This document shows positions 22,781 to 33,835 of a stretch of 64,000 bases of DNA, one piece after another (the first letter of the stretch is position 1; the number at the start of each line of letters is the position of its first letter). Source of the DNA: Dryocosmus kuriphilus (lineage: Eukaryota; Arthropoda; Insecta; Hymenoptera; Cynipidae); NCBI GenBank assembly GCA_038277395.1, contig CM076197.1, forward strand, positions 72,201,348-72,265,347. The letters run 5' to 3'. Made by a program: the position numbers and the translations under genes. The notes under the pieces are model-generated. The model was not told the origin of the DNA, did not search any database, and worked only from the letters and a program-made list of their open reading frames with translations.

Positions 22781-25362
22781 CACGATGGGCAGGAAGCGAC
22801 GATAGGTTGCATAAAAATGACGACAAAATCTAAAAGCAGGGGTGTATTTGTTGTTTATTACAGGTGAAAAATTCGTTTGGAATGAAATCCTAGATGCTCC
22901 TGTTTCAAAGATATCCACGTTTGACATATTCTTGATAGGACCAATTTTTGCGAAAAATAGGCGTGTTTCTCGATCATTGGAAAATATTTATTCTTCAAAT
23001 ATTTGATAATTTATGTTCCAAACAGTGAATAAATGTATGACGTGATACATACCTCTTTACTCTCACTCGAGATCTTCCCTATCAGAAGTATACTGCTCAT
23101 TCTATCTGGGCGGTATTGCCTAAGAAATTAATTTTCTGCATTTTTTTCAGTAAAAAGTGCATACCTTAACAATTATCAGAAAAATTTGTCTTTTAATAAA
23201 TAATGTCTATTTCACATCATTCAGAACATAAATTCGATCATGAAGAAAAACAGATGGAAGTATGCGCTACATGTGGAAGAAAAATTGTTTTCCAAAATAA
23301 ACCTTCCCACTATTTCTTATTAACTGAGAAACATAATAGAGTAATACTAGATCATATTAATGATCATTTTGATATTTTTAACATTATATTCTCAAACAGT
23401 ATGTGTAGCTCTTGTCGAATAACTATTAATGAGTATGGAAATCAAATTTTTAAAAGATCTTGTCCGACTCTGACAAATTACGAGGATCTTAATTTGGCAA
23501 AAGAAACAAGAACGATGATTTGTAACTGTTACATTTGCCTAACAGCGCTACTAACTAGCCATTCAAAAACAAATAAAGGTATGTTCGCAAGTTCTCCACC
23601 AAAATTGATATAAATAATGGCCTTGATGGTACTATGCAAAATACCTCACTTTCTAAAAGTGAAGAAAATGCAATCAAAGCGCGAACTTCTATTAAAATAT
23701 GTAGCAGCTGTTTTCAAAAAAATAGGCAAAGGCATTTCACATTCTTGAAGAGGTCCTTCTTCCTCTAAAGCACGTGATAATGTGCTAAATATAGTGGAAC
23801 AAATAGCTGAAAAACAACAGAACCAAATAGTTACTGCTCTTTTGAAAAGAAAACTCTCGAACAGTAAAGATGCAGAAAATGAGCTTCTTTTGAATACGGC
23901 GGGTTCTAAGGCTCGCATAAATGTAAATAAGAAAAAAGAGAAGAAAATAAGCTTTTCTGATCAAAGTATAGATAATTTCCAAGCTATTACTGCATCATCT
24001 ACAAATTATATGAAGAAATTGGTAAACTTCATTCGAAGTTCTGCTGGAAGAAACTCAGTTCCTACAAATTGTAACCAACATATGTATGGAAAATCAGATA
24101 TGATGGAAAACATTTGTAAAGAAGGTCTCTATGAATTCCAAACGGACAAGGAAGGAATTAAAAACAGAGCAGTTGTGTATGCCAATGCGGCAGAACTTTT
24201 GACTTTGTCTTTGAGAAACGGAACATTGAGCATATAGAAAAAACAAAAATAAAACTAATGGCAGATGGAGGCCAAGATTAAAAAAAAAATTTTATCTCAA
24301 TTTCAACTCAAGAAGATGGCGAAAAAGAAGAAAATGATTCAGATGTATACAAAAGTAAGAACGTTTCATATTACTACACTGGTGGAAGTCTATAAATTGG
24401 TCTATAAATGGTGTATAAATTGATTTTATTGTGCATAGTTCCTCTGATTAAAGAGGCTTATCAAAATTTCAAAACCTTAGTTCAATTAACCAAACTGAAT
24501 GAGATACCTTTCGAATGTCTTGCAGATTTAAAACTTGTTCCACTTGCTAATGGACAGCCGAAGGCGACGGCAACTTACACTTGCCCTTATTGTTTTATTA
24601 TATTACGTGAATAGTAATGAAGAAAATCTTAATTTAAAGAGATACAAACACTTGAAAGAGGACTATTTATAATTTAGAAGTATGGGCAACATATCATCCT
24701 CTTTTTATTGAAGAAGATAATGATGAAAATGGTGACATGTACGTACTTCAGAAGTGTGTTCCTTCTGAACTACATCTCTTACAAGGGTTTGTCAACCATC
24801 TCTTTTGGGATGGTATAGATAAAATCGATGGTATCGGAAAGGAAAAGGCTTTGTTGCGTCAAAATAAATAAGGTATATCTCATAAAAGCTATCAAGGAGA
24901 TGTTTTGGAAGGCAATCATTGTCGGAAACTTCTTAAAGAAGCGGATCAATTACAGGATCTTGAAATTTATGAGGTTGTTGGGCCATTTCGATTACAGCTT
25001 TATATTGTTTCATTCAAAGCAAGGAACAAAATCGTTAATACTTGTTTTTCTGCAAAACAAGTAGATCTTAGTGATTTTGATAAAAATCTAAGCGAACACC
25101 GTGAACCTTTGAAAAGTACACACACATAGATTTTTGAATATTTGACGTATAAATATGTTTCAATGATCGAGAAACACGCCTTTTATATTTCGCAAAAATT
25201 GATCCTATCAGGAATATGTAAAACGTGGATATCTTTGAAACAGGAGCAGCTAGGATTTTATTCCAAACAGATTTTTTACCTGTGATCATCAACAAATACA
25301 CTCCTGCTTTGAGTTTTTGTCGACATTCTTATGCAACCTATCGTCGCTTCCTGTCCACCGTG
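22781..25362. mobile_element. TIR element carrying a gene of unknown function
   Basis: Inverted arms of about 230 bp (22781-23008 and 25128-25362) bracket 2.1 kb of coding remnants. Shared blocks include AGGAAGCGACGATAGGTTGC, GATATCCACGTTT and GTGTTTCTCGATCATTG. Weaker similarity may continue outwards. All enclosed coding fragments lie on the plus strand and fit one gene, which supports a DNA element with its own cargo or transposase. No target duplication is evident at the arm ends I can define. Confidence 0.65.
23203..25129 (+). pseudogene. Broken zinc-binding protein gene of a TE-associated family
   Basis: The start is ATG at 23203. The N-terminus has paired cysteines (VCATCGRK, SMCSSCRIT, CNCYIC), and further on KICSSCFQK. 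A middle region (23782-24237) follows. After several breaks come VPLIKEAYQNFKTL, ADLKLVPLANGQ with YTCPYC, SELHLLQGFVNHLFWDGI and GDVLEGNHCRKLLKEADQL. I recall the order DlKL-G-CPYC, ELHLL.G.VNHL and EGN.C.KLL from multi-copy hypothetical proteins of insects and cnidarians; no function is established to my knowledge. Disablements are a stop at 23611-23613, a frameshift near 23725, a TGA shortly after, and further stops between 24235 and 24880. It is the only gene in the TIR element, so it may be its former transposase. Confidence 0.6.
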
Positions 25363-26086
25363 TGAAAAAAGTAATCTTTAGCATAGACAGGAGCAATGTT
25401 AACCATCGAAGCGAAACTGATAAAGTAAATAGATCCTCTAGTTATTTATTATTATAGAATTTTCATGTTTTTGATAACTCAGTTCTATAGGAGAAATGTA
25501 ACAATTTCTTAAATGTTTTTAAAAATTGAGTTATAGGACTAATATTGCAAAATAACTGTCTTAAGCCGAAAAAATAAAAGCAGACTGGGGAAAAGTTGTA
25601 AATAATAACAATAAAAAATGTTTAAGAAGATTATTGTGGCGAATATTATATTTAATAAGACTGCCAGTATTATAAAAAATCACATAAACCCATTCATACG
25701 TATGTAGATATATATTTCACAACACCTCTATTGAAAACTCGATTATCAGTCTCAGTACCTGTAGAGCGGGGGGAAGCAGAGTGTTTTCAGACCTGCGACT
25801 TAACAGGATGAAAAACTGTGACGTGACGGGCTGAAAAATTTGACATTATTACATTTTTTCCTTTTTTCTCTTTAAAATTAATTTCTATTACAGTAACAGG
25901 CTTTTTGCGTTCTCGCTCTACAGGTACAAAAATCAAATTTCCTCTAGGGGTGCTGTGAAAAATAGCATGCATTACTAGGGATGAAACAAAACGGTCGCAA
26001 CAAGTGTGATTGCAGCCTTCGCTTTGCTCGTGCAGCAAATCTCACTCATACTGCAACTGCGTTTCCTTCATTGTGTTGCAATATTA
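25363..26086. other. Gene-free stretch
   Basis: No gene or clear repeat. A minus frame at 25787-26038 is not supported by any motif. Confidence 0.4.
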
Positions 26087-26753
26087 GGGGACGTGTACAA
26101 ATTACGTAAAAGCAGAAGGGGAAGGGAGGTATATGCGAATCTGACGTATCCTTACGTGGGGAGGGGGGGGGGGGGGGGGGGGGGTTAAAGCAACACTTAC
26201 GTAAGATAATGAAGCTTGAAATTGCATAAAATTGCTAGGGCAGTCAGTTAATAAAGCAAGGGAAAAGAGAAGAATTAAATCGAAGTCAACTGTCAAAACA
26301 CGGGAATCCGAAAAATTATACATTACGTATGATGAAAAAGTAGAAGAAAATGATTCAGAATGGATTGAATCAGAACATGTTGATATTGAAACTGAATTTG
26401 TCGACTGTTTTAATCATACTGTATCATACTGTATAACAGATTCTATTGATGAATGGTTAATTAACCCTTTTTCTGTTGATGAAAATTAAAATTTACTACA
26501 TTATTATAATTGTTATTTCATTTTGATACAAATAATTATTTAAATCAGATAAATATAATAAATAATAAATATCTAAATAAAAACGAAATATTTTATTGTA
26601 TAGCACGCTTTACCCCCCTTGGACTAGGAAAATCTTACGTAAGACGGGGGGGGGGGGGGGGGGGGGGGGGGGGTCCTGCAAAACTTGCGGTCTCTTACGT
26701 GGGGGAGGGTTAAAAACTGAGAAAATGCTCTTACGTAATTTGTACACGTCCCT
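26087..26753. mobile_element. PIF/Harbinger-like MITE with TTA target duplication
   Basis: The inverted ends GGGGACGTGTACAAATTACG and its complement (26087 and 26753) are flanked on both sides by TTA (26084-26086, 26754-26756), the TWA-type duplication typical of PIF/Harbinger. Inside are repeated TTACGTAA palindromes, two long poly-G tracts (26163-26184 and 26646-26673) and one 85-codon frame (26232-26489) of unknown meaning. No transposase is encoded, so it would depend on an autonomous partner. Confidence 0.65.
26232..26489 (+). CDS. Acidic 85-residue open frame inside the MITE
   Basis: ATG to TAA, 85 codons. The N-terminal third is basic (KAREKRRIKSKS). The rest is acidic and rich in E, D and T, with two cysteines (VDCFNHTVSYC). 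It lies wholly within the 667-bp MITE between the two poly-G tracts. No family is recognised. It could be a leftover from the C-terminal end of a longer element-encoded protein, or a chance frame; its AT-rich codon use does not distinguish these. Confidence 0.25.
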   Translation: MLGQSVNKAREKRRIKSKSTVKTRESEKLYITYDEKVEENDSEWIESEHVDIETEFVDCFNHTVSYCITDSIDEWLINPFSVDEN

Positions 26754-26759
26754 TTAAAT

Positions 26760-27560
26760 CTTTAATGTTTTACATTCTCATCTCAATGAGAAGGTATTAG
26801 TTTTATGTAAAAACTGCCTTTTGCGGCTTTTATGAAATCTCGACGTTTCGAGACCCCCTGAATCCGAAAAAAAAAAACAGTTTTTACGTTGGTGTCTGTC
26901 GTCGTTGTCCTCTGTACTTCGTATAACTTTCGAAAGACTAATCGGATTGGATTATGCTCTGGTACACTTTTTTAAGGCCAAAAAAGAAAGGTCGAGTTCG
27001 TTAACCAGCATTTTTTGACCAACGGTTCTAGTTTTATCCATCGAAAATGCTTTTCAAAAAATGAAACATTTGATTTTCCGGCCAAATTATGCGAGATACG
27101 AAAAAAATGTTTATGAGCAAAATTGTTCACTTCAAAAAGATCTACAAAGCTTTATAATATTTTTTTATACGACATAGTTTTTGAGTTAATCGTGAAAAAT
27201 ATTATTAAATATAAAAGAATCCACTTTTCAGCAAAACTATACGAGATACGTAAAAAATTTTAAGAAGCGAAGTTGTTTATCTCAAAAAGATCTACAGATT
27301 TTCTTTGTACCATCTTTTGATAAGACGCATAGTTTTTGTTTTAATCGTGAACAATGTTATTAATTAAAATCAAGAATTCAATTTTCCTGACAAATTACAT
27401 GCGAGATACAAAAAGAATGTTAAGAAAAAAAGTTGTTCATCTTAAAATGATCTACAAATTTTTTTGAGACTATTTTTTGATGACAAACATACTTTTCATT
27501 TTAATCACGAAAAATGTTACAAAAAATAAAAAATTTAATTTTTCAACCAGACAGTAAAAA
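26760..27560 (+). repeat. Repeat family R1, copy 3 (head to tandem units)
   Basis: Starts TTTACATTCTCATCTCAATG near 26769. It passes through the block with CTTTCGAAAGACTAATCGGA, then several about 150-bp units with GATCTACAAA and GAGATACGAAAAA boxes. The conserved short frame of the other copies is broken here. The tail with the GCGC motif is absent. Confidence 0.65.
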
Positions 27561-28104
27561 AAAATTCACGCTTTCCAACAATAGAGAAACAAATGAAGAG
27601 TATTGAAGGCAATTGAAGTATATTAGTTTGAGAGTGAAGGCAAGCTTAAAAAGCTGATATACAACTCCGTCTGGTACTTCGGCTCCCGTCCGTCTTGTAA
27701 CCGATCGAAGCGCTGCTTAACGTTGGTGATCGAACAAGAAGCCTTAAACAATTCCGTGTGTCCAAGTGGACACAAATTGTGGGATTAAAAATGCTTAAAA
27801 CTTCCATCTGTAAAATTTAAAATGCTTTCAATGTGCAATTCTTTAACTTTGAACACTCGAAACCTTCTAATTATTCAATACTGTCAAGCTTTGAAGTAGA
27901 AAATGTTCAACACCCAATAGATCAAATAAAAATTTTACAATTTTGACTACGTTAATTTTCCAACTTAAATGCAGAAATTAAATTTAGATTAATTCCAAAT
28001 TCAAATGCCTCTTTAGCGTCTATAAAAATGTTGAACTTGTCCAAATTTGCTCATTTTTGGTTTTTGAAGTTAAGTTTTTTTCTAAATTTCTAAGAATTTT
28101 ATTG
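27561..28104. other. Gene-free stretch
   Basis: 27600-27780 is unique-looking sequence, and the rest is AT-rich and degenerate. Nothing is recognised. Confidence 0.4.
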
Positions 28105-28108
28105 TTAA

Positions 28109-28711
28109 CCCTTATTCGACACACTGGGGTGTATTGCACCCCACGACGTATTCGCCCTGTTTGCGATCAGCACAGCTTCACAATTTGTGATGATTGTTGC
28201 GGATACTACCTTTTGAAATTTATTCTAAGACTTTTTCAAATGTTTTTTTATACTTTTTTCAATAATATTTCACAAACAAACTGTAATAGTTTGACTTAAA
28301 CAATACATTTTTTATCATATTTTAGCAAAAACAAGAAGTTCGTTTTTTCTAATTTCTACTTTCATTTCTCAAAATAAATACCTTTTTTTAAACAGTCTTT
28401 TAAGTACTCTTTTTTTTTTAGATACTGATACATCTCCCAGTTGAATTTTTATCCTTTATATCAAAAAAATAAAAAAGTTACTCATTTTTATATTTTTTCA
28501 AGCGAAAAATCACATTTTCTTCATTTTTTTCGCATTTTTAATTTTTTTAACATACTTAAAAAAAAATTTTGTCTTTATAACCTACACTACATTGAAAACA
28601 AAGGTTTTAAGAAGTACCAAAAAAAAAAGATCAAGTAAAATTATTTAACAGTATATTTATAATCACGGTTTGTTTCGCTGGGGTGCAAACCACCCCAGTG
28701 TGCCGAGTACG
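28109..28711. mobile_element. piggyBac-like MITE candidate
   Basis: TTAA (28105-28108) is followed by CCCTTATTCGACACACTGGG. The right end carries the inverted counterpart CCCCAGTGTGCCGAGTACG (to about 28711). Each end also folds on itself through GGGGTG/CACCCC. TTAA followed by CCC is the piggyBac signature. The right-hand GGGTTAA has decayed, so the assignment is tentative. No transposase is present. Confidence 0.45.
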
Positions 28712-28743
28712 TCTCTCCATAAAATTGACCAAAAATCCTTAAT

Positions 28744-28802
28744 TACAAATTGTAGACCTCTGAAAAATACAAATTCTTTGTTTAGTACATTTTTGCTCTA
28801 CG
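28744..28802. repeat. Inverted flank paired with 30674-30733
   Basis: TACAAATTGTAGACCTCTGA and ACATTTTTGCTCTACG recur inverted at 30674-30733. The pair brackets the mariner and the 77-bp satellite, suggesting an older host element. Confidence 0.6.
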
Positions 28803-28846
28803 ACTGAAACTTTTCGAGAACATGGACGATAAATATGGTACATGTA

Positions 28847-30162
28847 CGAGGTGTGTTCAAAAAGTAAGGTGAATTTTAAAATTTCGCGAGCTAGGTACAT
28901 TCGATCTTCAATTATTTTTTTAGTTTATATTGGTACACTCGTCCCGAACATATGTGCACAGTTTCAAGTGTATAACATTTTTAGTTTGTTTGTCAGAGGC
29001 GTAAAGATTATAAGTGTTCGGTGTGATCTTCGATTTCCTGCTGTCGAAAAAAATGTATCAGAGAACTTGCATCAAATTTTCTGTAAAAAATGGAATTAAG
29101 TGCTCCGAAAGACTTGAAATGTTGACAGTGGCATACGGTGAGTCTACTTTGAGCAAAAAAAATGTTTATAAGTGGTACAAGCTCTTCCAAGAAGACCGAG
29201 AAGAAACCAATGACGAATCTCGCTCTGGACGCCCCAACACGTCAATAAATGATGAAAGCGTTGAAGAAGTGAAGAATATGATGTTAGGGAATCGTCGAAT
29301 CATTGTTAGAGAAGTTGCTGAAAACGTCGGCATCTCGGTTGGCTCGTGCCATGCAATTTCTTCCGATGTTTTGGGCATGAAACGTGTGGCAGCGAAATTT
29401 GTTCCGAAACTGCTTAATTTTTACCAAAACAACCGCCGAATGAGCATCGCTCAAGAGCTATTAAATGACGTCAATAATGATCCTGATATGCTCAAAAGGG
29501 TTATAACTGGTGACGAATCATGGGTATACGGTTATGACGTCGAAAGCAAAGCCCAATCGTCCCAATGGAAGACCCCGGAAGAGTCAAGACCGGAAAAAGC
29601 ACGTCAAGTTCGATCAAACGTCAAGGTTTTGTTCACGGTTTTCTTCGATTACCGTGGGGTAGTTCATCAAGAGTTCTTACCACAAGGTCGCACGGTCAAT
29701 AAGGAGTATTACATACCTTGAAGTTATGCGCCGTTTGCGAGAAGCAATACGACAAAAAACTCCGAAATTGTGGAAAAACAATTCATGGCTTTTGCATCAC
29801 GACAATGCACCTGCTCACTTATCGTTGTTTGTGCGTGACTTTTGGCCAAAAACAAAACCACAATCATGCCTAAGCCACCATATTCACCGGATTTGGCCCC
29901 GTGTGACTTTTTTCTTTTCCCAAAACTGAAGAGACCCCGGAGATTTGCAACGATTGAGGAGATAAAGAATGCATCGTTGGAAGAACTCAAGGCTATACTA
30001 AAAAGTGCTTACCAGAAGTGCTTTGAGGATTGAAAAAAGCGTTGGCACAAGTGTGTTATATCTGAGGGGGGTTACTTTGAAGGGTACAACATAATAATTG
30101 ATGAATAAATAAATATTCTTTTGTAAACATTAAAAGTCACCTTACTTTTTGATCACACCTCG
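28847..30162 (+). mobile_element. Mariner (irritans-type) element, 1316 bp
   Basis: The inverted ends CGAGGTGTGTTCAAAAAG and CGAGGTGTGATCAAAAAG (the latter on the other strand) agree at 29 of the first 31 positions. They are flanked by TA on both sides (28845-28846 and 30163-30164), the Tc1/mariner target duplication. The length and the transposase inside fit an irritans-subfamily mariner. Confidence 0.92.
29014..30093 (+). pseudogene. Mariner transposase, DD34D, frameshifted
   Basis: Encodes the cut-and-paste transposase of the surrounding mariner. The N-terminal helix-turn-helix region (YQRTCIKFSV onward, likely starting at the ATG at 29053) carries LEMLTVAYGE, KWYKLFQEDRE and SGRPNTS. The catalytic acids lie in TGDESWVYGYD, LLHHDNAPAH and SPDLAPCDFF, the DD34D arrangement. 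The reading frame moves from frame 1 to 2 near 29715 and back to frame 1 near 29845, where a T run is one base short. A TGA at 30031-30033 replaces the expected Trp codon in FED-KKRWHKC. The three defects make the copy inactive. Confidence 0.9.
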
Positions 30163-30197
30163 TATATGGTGCGCGTATATAGCAGGTATATACCGTA

Positions 30198-30660
30198 CAT
30201 TTCTGTGACCAGTCACAGGAGATCTCATTCCCGCTCCCCCCAAATCACTGGAAAGAGTCAGGGGGTGTAACTGACAGCATTTCTGTGACCAAATACAGAG
30301 GTGCCTTCCCGCCCACCGCAAAAAACTGGAAAGGGGTTAAGGTGTGACTGAAAGTATTTCTGTGATCAGTCACAGGAGTGTTTTCCCACCCCCGCAAAAC
30401 ACTGGAAAGAGGTAGGCGTGTGAGTGACAGTATTTCTGTGGCCAATCACAGAGGTGTCTTCCCGCCTCCCGCAAAACACTGGAAAGGGGTAGGGATGTGA
30501 TTGAAAGTATTTCTGCGATCAATTACACGGGTGACCCCTCCCCCGGAAAACACTCGAAACGGTTTGGAATGTGACTGAAAGTATTTATGTAACCAGTCAC
30601 AGGAAAGGGGTAGGGATGTGACTGAAATTATTTCTGTGACCAATCACGGGGTACCTTCCC
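30198..30660. repeat. 77-bp satellite, about six units
   Basis: Units starting TATTTCTGTGACCAGTCACA or a variant begin at about 30198, 30278, 30355, 30431, 30508, 30582 and 30629; the sixth unit is shortened. Each carries a TGTGACCAGTCACA palindrome, a C-rich block and ACTGGAAAGGGGT. The three minus-strand frames are only readings through the repeat. Confidence 0.9.
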
Positions 30661-30673
30661 GCCTCACACACCG

Positions 30674-30733
30674 TAGAGCAAAAATGTGCTGAACATGAAA
30701 TGTGTACTTTTCGAAGGTCTACAATTTGTATGC
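30674..30733. repeat. Inverted flank paired with 28744-28802
   Basis: CGTAGAGCAAAAATGT and TCTACAATTTGTA are complements of the 28.7-kb flank. Confidence 0.6.
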
Positions 30734-31772
30734 GAGGATTTTTTATCCATTTTATGCATTTACTGAAATAAACATAAGAAACATGAAAGTTTATAGTTTT
30801 TTGAACTTTTGATCTTGAAGATGTCACTTGTGCCAATTTTCATGGCCATATTCCTGATCAGCGAGTCAAATTACATGGGTATAACAGGCTTTAAAGCAAT
30901 CCGAGGTATCGCGTTTTCGAAAGTTCAGCCGATTTTGAACGCTCATTTAAAAAAATTTTAACATTCACGAGTTTAGAAAGATTTGTAAATTTTCAGCGTA
31001 TCTAACTATAATTGAAAAGCACAAGGTGCAATTTCAAATTAGAAAAATTTAAAAATTCTGTTTCTAAATTTTCATTCACACAAGATATTTATTTGAAATT
31101 TTTGTAGCTTTGAAAATTATTCCATCTTAAATACTTCTCTTACATTTGTTTAGTCTTGAAAAAGTCCAATTTGCAATCTTTTTAATTTTAGAAGGCCTGT
31201 ATTTAAATTTGCTGAATTGAGCTATTCTGTAGAAAAAACACCTAAATCGACTTAGTTTTTAGCACACAATTATGAAAGACACTTTTCAAACTATATTTTT
31301 ACAAACAAGAACACATTTAAAAAACATTTACCATTTAAAGTAGGAAGAACCACTCTCGAACAATAAAATAAAAGCATAAAATCAAATATTCAAACAATAT
31401 TCAAACAATTTTAACAAATAAAAATGTAAAGATGGACTTAGGCGGTTTTTCCGGAGACTGCCTTGTTCTTGTATTAATTTAAGATATACCCACAAATTTT
31501 ACATTATTATTTATAAATATTTATTTTTACATAACCCTTAACAAATTTCTTTCATCACAGCCACTCTTCCTCCCCTCCCGCTTTTCCTCCTATTTCCACT
31601 TTTTTTATACTTTATAATGAAATTTTTTGTGGCCGGCGTTTTTAACATTTTTAATAATTTTTAATCACTTTTGAACCTACTTAAAAGTAACTTTTTAACT
31701 TTAAGTATTTTAAGTATTAGCTGCACTCAATATAATTTCATCGATTAATGAAAATTGAAAAGTATCGTACAC
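30734..31772. other. Gene-free AT-rich stretch
   Basis: Degenerate AT-rich sequence. No gene or repeat boundary is recognised. Confidence 0.5.
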
Positions 31773-32362
31773 AAGTAAAGAGTCGACACATCCAGACCAA
31801 TATAAAATTTCAATTAAATTGTATTTGTTGACGTTTCGTCATCTGTATGGATGACCTTCAGTACAATGTATTACAAATCCAATTTAAAAGTCGAAACATA
31901 ATTGCAATCAATGTATTAAACATGTAGTTGATAAAATTTTATTGTTTCTAAAGATTAGAGAAAACCATCTTAGATTACTGTATTAATAGTCATAAATAAA
32001 ATTTCAAGCGAGATAGGAGTGATAAATCCGTTGAGAAAAATCTTGAAAGAAGTGTTTTAATTTTGAGATTTGAGAATTCGATTAATCCTTTCTTAAGTTC
32101 CTTTTTTATCCTTTTATCCTTTTTTAATTCTTTTCTTATAACTTTTCAAAATTCTTACAACAACAAATTTATAACAATAATGGAACTTAAAAAAGGATTA
32201 ATCGAATTCTCAAATCTCAAAATTAAAACACTTCTTTCAAGATTTTTCTCAACGGATTTATCACTCCTATCTCGCTTGAAATTTTATTTATGACTATTAA
32301 TACAGTAATCTAAGATGGTTTTCTCTAATCTTCGGAAACAAAAAATATTTACACACATTTTT

Positions 32363-32377
32363 ATCAACTACATGTTT
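32363..32377. repeat. LINE target-site duplication, left copy
   Basis: ATCAACTACATGTTT, identical to 34138-34152. Confidence 0.95.
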
Positions 32378-32715
32378 GGCTTCCGTTTCCGGCGCTGATA
32401 GTGATGGGACGGGTGTGGGAATTTGAGCGATCGTTTGAATAAGGGTTGTGTGGGGTAAAAAAAGGGTTGTGATTAGAGTTATGGCAGTTGGTATGTGGGA
32501 GGAATGAATGGAAGGGTCGCGGAAGGTGGATGAAGGGAAAAAGTGAGAAAAAGTGGTGCATGCTGAAGAGTGAGGTCAGGTTTGTAGTTAGTTAGTTAGT
32601 TAGTTTGGTGGACAGAGAGTAGGGTTGTAAGTTGTACGAGGAAACCAAGGCAACAGAACGCTAGAGGGCAATACGTGCCCGAAGAAGGGAATTAGAGACT
32701 GAGACCCAGTGTGCA

Positions 32716-33700
32716 ATGAATGAGGTGGTGAGCCGGGCAGGCGGGACTAGTGGGGGCGACGCAGAGAGGTTAGAGTTTGGCAAGTCAATTGGTAAGGTGT
32801 TAGAATCAAGTAAGGCCATGGATAAGGTATTAGATAAGACAAAGGACACAATGGAAAATATGTTCCGAGAGTGAGAGAAGGTAGTGAGTAGAGGGATAGT
32901 GGAAGAGAAGAAACATGGGAGGGGAACAGAGGGGATAGTCATAAAGATAAAAGAGAAATGGGAGAAATGGGAAAAGTACTGGAAGAAAGAGAAAGAAAAA
33001 GTGTGGCAAAAGTTAGAGAGGATGGAGGAGGGACAGAGAAAAAAGCAGGAAGAGGGAAGAAAGGTAATAAGGCAGGTAGAAGAGAGGGTACGTAACTAGA
33101 ATCCAAAGCTAAGCGTCAAGAGAATCGTGAGGAAATAGGTAGAGGGGACGGGGAAGAGGGAGATGTGAACTTGAGAGAGGAGAATGAGAGAATGAAAAGT
33201 AGAGTACGTGGGTTAGAAAGGGAAATGGAGGGGTTTGAAAGGGAAAAGAAAAGGAGAAATGTCATTATAAAAGGATTGCAAGTAGAAAGCGAAACGGGAA
33301 AGAAGGAGGTAGAGAAACTTTTGAGGGACAGAGAAGCAAATATCAGGGTGCAGGAAATAAAGGAGGTGGGCAACCAGACAGGAGGAAAAGCGAGGATGTA
33401 CGTAGTCAAGCTGGGAAGTGAAGTGGAGAGGAGAGAGGTAATGAGGAAAAAGAAGGTGCTTAGGGGAAGAAAAGAAAGAATTGATGAAGATATGACATGG
33501 AGGGAGAGAAGGAAAAGATGGCTAATTGGAGAGATGGCTAATTGGAGAGATGGCTTGGGAGGAGAGGAGAAAAGGAAATAGAGTTGGGTTTGGGAGAGAC
33601 AGGTTGTGGGTGAATGAGACGGTGTGGATATTGGACGAAGAGAAAGAGGAGTTGAAAATAGGTGAGCGGTCTCAAGGTCGAAGGGGAGAGCAGAGGTGAG
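32716..33700 (+). pseudogene. LINE ORF1 protein, disabled
   Basis: ORF1 encodes the nucleic-acid-binding chaperone of a non-LTR element. The frame opens at ATG 32716 (MNEVVSRAGGTSG). It runs through a long lysine/glutamate coiled coil (KIKEKWEKWEKYWKKEKEK), then ENERMKSRVRGLEREME and an RRM-like start, RRNVIIKGL. Further on, RVWVR-like and WVNETVWILDEEKEEL segments are visible in shifted frame after 33581. Disablements are a TGA at 32872-32874, a TAG at 33097-33099, a frameshift before 33165, and a stop at 33579-33581. The start could lie further 5'. Identification rests on the coiled-coil plus RNVIIKG architecture and on the adjacent endonuclease start. Confidence 0.65.
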
Positions 33701-33785
33701 TAAGAAGAAAGTAGAAGCTCCGCGATTTGCGCACGAGATAAGAGAAAGAATATGGGGTGAAGGGAAAGAGAGTGCGAAAAGGGGA

Positions 33786-33835
33786 TTAAAGTAGTTTTTT
33801 GGAATGTGCTAGGGATGGATAAAGAAATTGGAAAG
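33786..33835 (+). pseudogene. LINE ORF2 start (endonuclease), truncated
   Basis: IKVVFWNVLGMDKE matches the opening strand of the apurinic-like endonuclease domain that begins ORF2 in many insect LINEs. The domain stops there. The following sequence has no endonuclease, RT or RNase H motif before the 3' end, so about 3 kb of ORF2 has been deleted. Confidence 0.6.

Noticed and set aside
30245..30836. Three minus-strand frames with repeated peptide phrases
   Set aside because: They read through the 77-bp satellite; the phrase repeats only because the DNA repeats.
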